DNA of 8,949 nucleotides from Bacteroidota bacterium (lineage in GTDB: Bacteria; Bacteroidota; Bacteroidia; Chitinophagales; LD1), in the NCBI GenBank assembly GCA_018267355.1, contig JAFDYP010000238.1, positions 1-8,949 of the forward strand, given 5' to 3'. The notes beneath the pieces were generated by a model. That model did not search any database, was not told the DNA's origin, and worked only from the letters and a program-made list of their open reading frames with translations. A program made the translations under genes and the position numbers. Shown here piece by piece: positions 1 to 5,304 of this stretch. Position 1 is the stretch's first letter; each line of letters begins with the position of its first letter.

Positions 1-1
1 G

Positions 2-250
2 TTTCTTAAAGAGATTCTCTTGCATGGTCCAGTTGCATTTATTAGTCTGGGAATCGCACTATTGTTTATTATCATTCATTTCGTTCGCAGGGATGGATAT
101 ATTGATAGTAATAAATACCCTATTCTTATAGTCTTTACAAGTTCACTTCTACTGCTTTATTCAATTTATGTCTTTTGTATTTTTAATAAGTCAATAAAGA
201 AATTGTATGAGGAGGAAGTATTGGATCCTACTGCTCTTTCCAATTTATAA
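2..250 (+). CDS. Small hydrophobic membrane protein, C-terminal part (5' end outside window)
   Basis: The reading frame is open from base 2 to the TAA at 248-250, giving 82 visible residues. A TTG at base 20 could serve as a start, but nothing stops the frame before the window edge, so the gene is most likely truncated on the left. Two hydrophobic stretches are visible, one around the residues FISLGIALLFIIIHFV and one around YPILIVFTSSLLLLYSIYVF. They are separated by a short polar loop (RRDGYIDSNK) and followed by a charged tail (KSIKKLYEEEV), so a two-helix inner-membrane segment is likely. GC is about 31% by hand count, far below the 55-60% of the other genes, which hints at foreign origin or a different selective regime. 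No family is recognised. That it is a real gene rests on the coherent membrane topology and the open frame. Confidence 0.5.
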   Translation, partial: FLKEILLHGPVAFISLGIALLFIIIHFVRRDGYIDSNKYPILIVFTSSLLLLYSIYVFCIFNKSIKKLYEEEVLDPTALSNL

Positions 251-284
251 TCCCCATCGTTGTTGATCTCCCGCCGCCGTTACT

Positions 285-385
285 GGTCGCCTGAACCAGC
301 AACTAAGTAAGAGCGTTAACTCATTTACAAAACTATGCCGTCCTGGATAAGATTGCGCCCAGCGCTTATTGTCGGTCAGGCGACC
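285..385. repeat. Intergenic element bounded by a 10-bp perfect inverted repeat
   Basis: GGTCGCCTGA at 285-294 is the exact reverse complement of TCAGGCGACC at 376-385. Inside lies a nested hairpin: ATAA (347-350) pairs with TTAT (366-369), and GCGC (355-358) pairs with GCGC (362-365) around a CCA loop, leaving a four-base bulge. A GTTAAC palindrome sits at 315-320. The element separates the AT-rich left gene from the terminator of the large minus-strand gene. It may be a dispersed intergenic repeat, a remnant of an insertion or a structured RNA. Copy number cannot be seen from one window. Confidence 0.4.
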
Positions 386-400
386 GGCACCCACAAACAA

Positions 401-434
401 AAAACGGGATGAAGCCCCTGCCTCACCCCGTTTT
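401..434 (-). terminator. Rho-independent terminator of the large T9SS type A gene
   Basis: AAAACGGG (401-408) pairs perfectly with CCCGTTTT (427-434), and further pairing (TGA with TCA) extends the stem after one mismatch. Read on the minus strand, the hairpin begins about 20 bases after the stop codon at 454-456 and runs into a T-rich tract (TTTTTTGTTTG), as expected of an intrinsic terminator. The plus-strand side is also followed by TTTT, so it may act for the convergent left gene as well. Confidence 0.8.
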
Positions 435-453
435 AAAATCAAGATAGCAAATC

Positions 454-3432
454 CTACCGTGTCACCACCAGCCGGGCTGTACCCGAGCCGGAGAGCGTAG
501 TGATATGCACGGTATACACTCCCGCCGCAAGGGCAGAGATGTCAAGGGTTTGTATAGTCGCATTGCGGCCTGACTGTGACAGTGCCTGCTGGCCCAGCAC
601 ATCGGTGAGCGTCACCTGTGTGATGGCACTCTGAGCCATGATCGAGACCTGGCTCGCGGCAGGGTTAGGATAGAGGCTCACGCGCTCCGCATGGACAGCA
701 TGGATACCAGATGGCTCGTAGCCCACACTGTTAGAGTCTGCAGCGCCATTGAGCGGCAGTGTGATGCCGTCTTTGTCTACCGCTTTGATGTCAGAGATGT
801 AGTTTACGTTAGTATAGTATAGCAGGTCCTTGCCGTTCAGGTTATCTGTAGTGATGATGCAGGAGAAGGTCGCTATGGCCCCGTAGCCGCTGCGGTTCAG
901 GTGGTCTATGCCTGTCACGGCAGCCTTCACCTCGCCCGCAGTGCGGAAGTCTTTGTGCAGCGACATCTTGGTACTCGGCGTGCCGAGGAATGAATTAGGG
1001 AATACAAAGCTCGTGGTCATGCTGTCACACACCAGCGGGTCATAGTGGAAGGTGAACGCCAGCCCATACAGCCCCGATACACTGCTCACAGAGTCGCCCA
1101 GTATGAGCGTGGTCACCAGCGTATCTCCTGCCACCACCGTATCCTTGCTATAGCGCAGGGTGATACCCGGTATGCCGCTCCTCCATGGTCCTGCGCCATC
1201 CGTCTTGCTATGCACCAGCCCAAAGTTGGTCAGGATAGCCGTCGTGTCATTGGCATCTATCACACCGTTGCCATTGCAGTCGGCATGCTTCGTATTCTCA
1301 CCGGAGAGAAACTGCACGCCCCAGTTGGTCGCCGCATGTGCCGTCCAGACGATAGACTGGTCCACGCGTGCTATACCATTCAGGCCATAGGCCGTGCCGA
1401 TAGGCAGCAGGTCATTGTTATCTGCCACACCATTGTGATCCGCATCTCCCGGCCAGACGGAGTCTGAGAGGCATGGCGCTACTACTACTGCATTAGACGG
1501 TAGCGAGGTGCAGCCATTGTAGGATGTGATAGTAGCCGTGTACTGGCCTGTGGCAGCGGGTACGCGCACAGAGTCCAGGTGCGGTGCTACGTATTTTAGT
1601 ACAAAACTGCCATCGGCTATATAAAGGTCGCCGCCAGCGCTCAGCGCCAGGCCCTGCGGCGCATATAGCTGGTACGGATTCGGGTCTAGCATGCTTGTGC
1701 TACCATTGCCACCCGCTACAGTGATCCCTGCTGTGGCAGAGGTGCTGCCGGCAGGATACTTTTTCACGGCACGATTGATGCCATCCAGTACATAGAGGTT
1801 ATTGGCAGCATCTAGCGCCATGGCGCGGCCAGCCAATACACCGAGCTGATTGGCCGCGCTGCCGCTGCCATTGCCGCCTGCTACCGTGGTACCATTGCTG
1901 GCAGAGGTGCTGCCTGCGGCAAATTTCTGCACACGATAGTTTTGCATATCTGATACATACAGGTTGCCTGCGGCATCTACTAGGACGGCCTGCGGCTGGT
2001 TAAACTGATTGGCCGCGCTGCCAGCGCCATTGCCACCGGCTACGGTCACGCCATTGGTAGCAGAGGTGCTGCCCGGGGCGAACCGCTGCACCCTGTTATT
2101 GCCCTGATCCACTACATACAGATACCCTGCAGCGTCCACACAGAGACCTGTAGGATAATTGAACCTATTAGCCGCTGTGCCTGATCCATTGCCTCCAGCT
2201 ACTACAGTGCCTGTAGTGAGAGCAGTACTTCCTGCCGGGAATTTCAATATCCGGTTGTTTCCGGCATCTGAGAGATACAGATTGCCGGCTGCATCGAGGC
2301 AGATCGAGTTAGGATAGGTAGCAGCATAGCTGGCTACGATAGTACCCTGAGTACCATAACCGCTGCCCGCCGGGAATTTTAGTATGCGGGTGCCATCCAG
2401 CACATAGATATTGCCTGCCGCGTCGAGGGCTACGCTCTCGGCGCCGGTGATATCTGCCAGCCCGCTGCCGTAGCCTGTCTGGCCGGCTGCGATGCTGCGG
2501 TACACCGGGCTCTCCAGCACTGTAGTGCCCAGAGACCAGCCCGTCTGCCAGGAGGTGGAGGATAGTCCGTGCAGCAGGAGTGTATCACCACTCACGCAGG
2601 TGCCTGTCTGGCTCAGTACAGGTGCTGCCGGCCGCTGCACCACCTCTACGGTGACACGGCTGCTCGTAGCAGTAGAGGTAGTAGCACAGGATGCCACAGA
2701 GGTCATCACTACCCAGACAGTATCGCCATCGGCCAGTGATGATGGGATGTAGACCGGTGCATTGGTGCCCACCGGCAGGCTATTTTTATACCACTGATAG
2801 GATGGCGTAGGGCCACCTAGAGCCGGCGTGGCTGTAAAGGTATCTGCCGTAGCGCTGCACAGCACAGCGGAAGATACATTGAGATCTACGCTGGGCGTAT
2901 GAGTTACCGTCACTGAGTCAGACGCCTGCGAGAGGCAGCCGTTAGAGCCCTTGGCGTAGACCGACCAGACATAGCTGAGTGGTGCATTGGGATAGATGGT
3001 ATCCGTGGCGAGTGAGCGGCGCACGATGCCGTTATTCCCATTGTACCACAGGAGGCTGTCTGCACCGGATACCTGAGAGGCTACCAGCGTATCTATACAG
3101 CCTGCTATCACGCTCAGTAGCGGCCGCGCCGGCTGCGCTATAGTGGTGATATACATCGTATCAGGCCCCGCGCTGGTGGTCCATATGAAGCCATACACAC
3201 CCGCCGCATCCAGTCCCCAGACATCACTGACCCAGGAGGTAGGCGAATAGAAAGTGGCCACAGTAGGATTGGTAGGCAGTGCAGACCAGACACCAGGGGG
3301 AGTAGTAGCTCCCATAGTGGTACTGCTGCCTGCACATATCGTCTGGTCAGGCCCCGCGCCCTGCGCCCGCGCGGTGAGGATGGTCAGTAGGCATAGGCTC
3401 AGCAGGAGCGCGTGTTGGTAAAGTGTTTTCAT
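454..3432 (-). CDS. Secreted multidomain surface protein: Ig-like domains, NHL propeller, dockerin-like and cohesin-like domains, T9SS type A sorting domain
   Basis: This is a 992-residue protein if started at the ATG at 3430-3432. That start puts a normal signal peptide first (MKTLYQHALLLSLCLLTILT, then ARA|Q with likely cleavage after residue 23). An in-frame ATG at 3459 would add nine polar residues in front and is less likely. Domains in order: Ig/PKD-like segments at about 28-320; six NHL units at about 325-616, with repeated DAAGNLYVSD and NNRVQKF motifs, giving a likely six-bladed beta-propeller; a dockerin-like pair of EF-hand loops at 663-674 and 718-729 (D-x-D/N-x-N-G, with Asp at position 12 of each); a cohesin-like beta-sandwich at about 755-906 (AGDTL, YGLAFTFHYDP); and a type A sorting domain at about 918-992 (VSLYPNPAASQ, VLGQQ, LAAGVYTV). 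It should cross the inner membrane via Sec and the outer membrane via T9SS, and end up secreted or cell-surface. No catalytic motif is seen. An adhesive or scaffold role is inferred. Confidence 0.9.
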   Translation of the reverse strand: MKTLYQHALLLSLCLLTILTARAQGAGPDQTICAGSSTTMGATTPPGVWSALPTNPTVATFYSPTSWVSDVWGLDAAGVYGFIWTTSAGPDTMYITTIAQPARPLLSVIAGCIDTLVASQVSGADSLLWYNGNNGIVRRSLATDTIYPNAPLSYVWSVYAKGSNGCLSQASDSVTVTHTPSVDLNVSSAVLCSATADTFTATPALGGPTPSYQWYKNSLPVGTNAPVYIPSSLADGDTVWVVMTSVASCATTSTATSSRVTVEVVQRPAAPVLSQTGTCVSGDTLLLHGLSSTSWQTGWSLGTTVLESPVYRSIAAGQTGYGSGLADITGAESVALDAAGNIYVLDGTRILKFPAGSGYGTQGTIVASYAATYPNSICLDAAGNLYLSDAGNNRILKFPAGSTALTTGTVVAGGNGSGTAANRFNYPTGLCVDAAGYLYVVDQGNNRVQRFAPGSTSATNGVTVAGGNGAGSAANQFNQPQAVLVDAAGNLYVSDMQNYRVQKFAAGSTSASNGTTVAGGNGSGSAANQLGVLAGRAMALDAANNLYVLDGINRAVKKYPAGSTSATAGITVAGGNGSTSMLDPNPYQLYAPQGLALSAGGDLYIADGSFVLKYVAPHLDSVRVPAATGQYTATITSYNGCTSLPSNAVVVAPCLSDSVWPGDADHNGVADNNDLLPIGTAYGLNGIARVDQSIVWTAHAATNWGVQFLSGENTKHADCNGNGVIDANDTTAILTNFGLVHSKTDGAGPWRSGIPGITLRYSKDTVVAGDTLVTTLILGDSVSSVSGLYGLAFTFHYDPLVCDSMTTSFVFPNSFLGTPSTKMSLHKDFRTAGEVKAAVTGIDHLNRSGYGAIATFSCIITTDNLNGKDLLYYTNVNYISDIKAVDKDGITLPLNGAADSNSVGYEPSGIHAVHAERVSLYPNPAASQVSIMAQSAITQVTLTDVLGQQALSQSGRNATIQTLDISALAAGVYTVHITTLSGSGTARLVVTR
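1216..1449 (-). other. Dockerin type I-like calcium-binding region
   Basis: Two 12-residue EF-hand-like loops (DADHNGVADNND and DCNGNGVIDAND in the protein) are separated by about 43 residues. Positions 1, 3, 5 and 12 carry the expected Asp/Asn ligands, position 6 is Gly and position 8 is Val or Ile. In clostridial dockerins the two loops are much closer together; here an insert containing several aromatic residues separates them. Calcium binding is inferred from the ligand pattern. Confidence 0.65.
1585..2460 (-). repeat. Tandem NHL repeats within the type A cargo gene
   Basis: Six NHL-type units are encoded here. The central units recur every 53 residues (159 bp), as judged by the motif VAGGNG at residues 411, 464 and 517, then 572 after a 55-residue step. 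Similarity extends to the DNA: gcagaggtgctgcc occurs near 1736, 1901 and 2061. The outer units are more diverged than the middle ones, a pattern consistent with recent duplication of the central blades. NHL units normally form one propeller blade each and mediate protein or glycan binding. Confidence 0.8.
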
Positions 3433-3632
3433 ATCGTATCTGTTTTTGAAAGTAAGCATTTGTCCGTGATATGTTTTTTAGACGATACAAATGAACGGAC
3501 TGGCTGCATGACAAAAAAGTACACTTTAAAGCCTATATACGGACTGGATATAAAATATACCTCTCGTACATACATACTATTACCATTGATATTTTATGTA
3601 TAAATTAGACATCAATATACGGCATAAAATAA
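3433..3632. promoter_or_regulatory. Divergent AT-rich intergenic promoter region with repeated ACGGACTGG
   Basis: The 200-base gap between two divergent genes is much more AT-rich than either gene, especially from 3520 to 3632. ACGGACTGG occurs at 3495-3503 and again at 3539-3547, 44 bases apart (about four helical turns, so on the same DNA face), and its inverted core GTCCGT lies at 3462-3467. A 7-bp inverted repeat (3457-3463 with 3487-3493) lies in the presumed leader of the minus gene. No convincing promoter was found for the plus-strand gene. The best partial -7 match is TAAATTAG in the 3600-3611 area, with no well-placed -33. Regulator binding is inference. Confidence 0.4.
3488..3514 (-). 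promoter_or_regulatory. Candidate Bacteroidota-type promoter for the type A cargo gene
   Basis: Read on the minus strand, TTG at 3514-3512 is followed after 16 bases by TTCATTTG at 3495-3488, which matches the -7 consensus TAnnTTTG at all but the second base. The leader to the ATG would be about 50 bases. The spacing is slightly short for the family consensus, so this is only a candidate. The inverted repeat CATTTGT (3457-3463) / ACAAATG (3487-3493) overlaps its downstream side. Confidence 0.3.
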
Positions 3633-5048
3633 ATGAGGGAACCCAAACTGCACCAGCTGCTCGCCACCATGGATGCCCACGAGCTAAACCGGCTCTCGCG
3701 CTACATGGCCTCGCCCTATCACTGTGAAGACATACGCCTGCGCAGGTTTTATGCCTATCTCCTCCCCCACTACAAGGCCGCCAGACCGGAGCTGCCCGAC
3801 CGCAAAAAAGCCTGGCGCGCCGCACATGGCACCAAGCCCTTCAGCGATATACAGTATGCCCGCCTGCTGTCTGATATGCTGAAAAAAGCAGAGGGCTTCA
3901 TAGCCATAGAGACCATGCGCGGTGAGGGCGCAGATGAGTCATACTACATGCTGCAGTACTACAATAAGCGCGGCCTCACGGCCAATTTCACCGATCCCTA
4001 TGAGCTGGCCCTGCGCCGCCTGCAGCAGTACCCGTACAGAGACCGCGACTATTACTTCCACTCCTTCCGCCTCCACGCCCAGCACAATACTTTCCTCGAA
4101 AACAAAAAGCTCCGCACCCCCGAGAAGAACCTCAAGGAGACCATCGAGAGCCTCGATATGTACTACTTTATCAGCAAGCTGCGGTATAGCGCTGCGGTGC
4201 TGCACTACCGGCAGTTCCTCGGAGTGGATGAGGAGCTGGCGCTCCTCAGTGATATTCTGCGCTACCTGCGTGGCCGCGCGCCGGTGCCTGTGGTGGCGCT
4301 CTACCAGCACATCATCCTCACGCTCACCGAGCCTGCCCAGGCGGCCCACTACACACAGCTCAAGGCTGTCCTCTTTGGCCAGAGCCAGGCGCTACAGCAG
4401 GACAGCCAGCGCGAGGGTTTCGCCTTTGCGCTAAACTACTGCATCCGCCGCATCAACGCCGGCGATACCTCCTGGCAGATGGAGCTATTTACCCTCTACA
4501 AGGAGGCCCTCAAACACGGCCTCATGTACGATCAGGGTTTGCTGAATCCCTGGGACTTCAAGAACATCGTGACCGTGGCCCTGCGGGTAAAGGAATACAA
4601 GTGGACCGCCTCTTTCATAGAGCGCTCTCTCGTGAAACTCAGGAAAGCCGAGCAGCAAAACGCCTACAGCTTCAATATGGCCCGCTACTACTTTGCCACC
4701 GGCAAATATGACAAGGTGCTACAGCTCCTACAGGACGTGGCCTACACAGATATCTTCTACCTGCTCGACGCCAAGGTGACCCTCATGAAGACCTACTACG
4801 AGCTGGGCGAGTATGAGCCACTGCTCTCGCTCAAGGAGAGTTTCCGCATACTGCTGCGCCGCAAGAAGATCATCTCAGACCAGCACCGTATCAACTATGG
4901 CAACTTCGCCCGCCTCACCATGAAGCTCTACCGCGCAGATGTCAAAAACAAAGTGCAGATGGCTGCGCTGAAAAAAGCGATCCACGAAACGGCCAACGTG
5001 GCTGACCGCGCCTGGATCCTTGAGCAGTTTGACCGGCTGGTGGGGTAG
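3633..5048 (+). CDS. Uncharacterised all-helical (TPR-like) cytoplasmic protein
   Basis: This 471-residue protein has no signal peptide and no membrane segment. It is rich in Leu, Tyr, Arg and Lys and looks helical throughout. The N-terminus has the pattern LHQLLATMDAHELNRLSRYM followed by SPYH. I associate this kind of start (a Leu-rich helix, EL, then an SPY motif) with a recurrent uncharacterised Bacteroidota family, but this is recollection rather than a search. Between about residues 330 and 410 (YSFNMARYYFATGKYDKVLQ and TLMKTYYELGEYEPLLSL) the spacing resembles paired TPR helices. The start is the ATG at 3633, preceded by the A/T-rich sequence GGCATAAAATAA and no Shine-Dalgarno, as is normal in this phylum. 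It is transcribed divergently from the type A cargo gene and lies upstream of the type B cargo gene, with a 256-base gap. No catalytic residues are recognisable. A protein-interaction role is inferred from the helical repeats only. Confidence 0.85.
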   Translation: MREPKLHQLLATMDAHELNRLSRYMASPYHCEDIRLRRFYAYLLPHYKAARPELPDRKKAWRAAHGTKPFSDIQYARLLSDMLKKAEGFIAIETMRGEGADESYYMLQYYNKRGLTANFTDPYELALRRLQQYPYRDRDYYFHSFRLHAQHNTFLENKKLRTPEKNLKETIESLDMYYFISKLRYSAAVLHYRQFLGVDEELALLSDILRYLRGRAPVPVVALYQHIILTLTEPAQAAHYTQLKAVLFGQSQALQQDSQREGFAFALNYCIRRINAGDTSWQMELFTLYKEALKHGLMYDQGLLNPWDFKNIVTVALRVKEYKWTASFIERSLVKLRKAEQQNAYSFNMARYYFATGKYDKVLQLLQDVAYTDIFYLLDAKVTLMKTYYELGEYEPLLSLKESFRILLRRKKIISDQHRINYGNFARLTMKLYRADVKNKVQMAALKKAIHETANVADRAWILEQFDRLVG

Positions 5049-5144
5049 TACTGCTGCACCCACGCGCACCACACCTCCGTGATCACCCCGCCATTGTCCG
5101 TGTTTAGCGCAGCGTCACCTGCGGCTATTGGCGCTACAGCTTCT

Positions 5145-5195
5145 CCGCGTTGGTTTTCGGTGGCGTGCTATCACGCTAAAGCGACGGCAACGGGG
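5145..5195. repeat. Compound imperfect hairpin in the gap before the type B cargo gene
   Basis: An outer stem pairs CCGCGTTG (5145-5152) with CAACGGGG (5188-5195), with one mismatch in eight. An inner stem pairs TGGCGTG (5161-5167) with CACGCTA (5172-5178) around the four-base loop CTAT. No T-run follows, so it is not a classical intrinsic terminator. It lies about 100 bases after the stop of the helical-protein gene. It could be a REP-like dispersed element or a processing site. Apart from this and the promoter candidates, nothing else is supported in the 5049-5304 gap. Confidence 0.3.
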
Positions 5196-5257
5196 TAAGG
5201 CATGCTGCATACCGGGCATCGGCTCTCAGCTTTTTGTTAAATTCCGGTGCTTTCTTT

Positions 5258-5286
5258 TTGCAGCCATCCTGTATTTCATACCTTTA
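5258..5286 (+). promoter_or_regulatory. Candidate Bacteroidota-type promoter for the type B cargo gene
   Basis: TTG at 5258-5260 is followed after 18 bases by TACCTTTA at 5279-5286, which matches TAnnTTTG at seven of eight positions, with spacing inside the usual range. Transcription would begin only a dozen or so bases before the GTG start. A second possibility lies just upstream: TTG at 5234-5236, a 16-base spacer, and TCTTTTTG at 5253-5260. Both are weak matches. Confidence 0.35.
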
Positions 5287-5304
5287 CGCCACTCAATAGA
5301 TGCT

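Noticed and set aside
285..385. Integron attC site
   Set aside because: The inverted repeat lacks convincing RYYYAAC/GTTRRRY core sites and there is no integrase or cassette array in view.
245..442. 65-codon minus-strand frame between the left gene and the cargo gene
   Set aside because: It begins inside the terminator hairpin and crosses the inverted-repeat element; it is better explained as non-coding structured sequence.
1045..1467. 140-codon plus-strand frame opposite the cohesin/dockerin region
   Set aside because: The minus strand encodes recognisable domains here, and the plus frame is His/Arg/Ile-rich shadow sequence.
3939..4349. 136-codon minus-strand frame opposite the helical-protein gene
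   Set aside because: It is a shadow frame created by GC-rich codons; there is no start context and no recognisable domain.
3922..4434. 170-codon plus-strand frame inside the helical-protein gene
   Set aside because: Its product is Ser/Arg/Pro/Thr-rich with no structure and lies fully inside a well-supported gene in another frame.
5128..5304. N-terminal extension of the type B cargo protein from a TTG
   Set aside because: It would place 59 basic residues before the signal peptide and covers the hairpin element; the GTG at 5305 gives a normal export signal.
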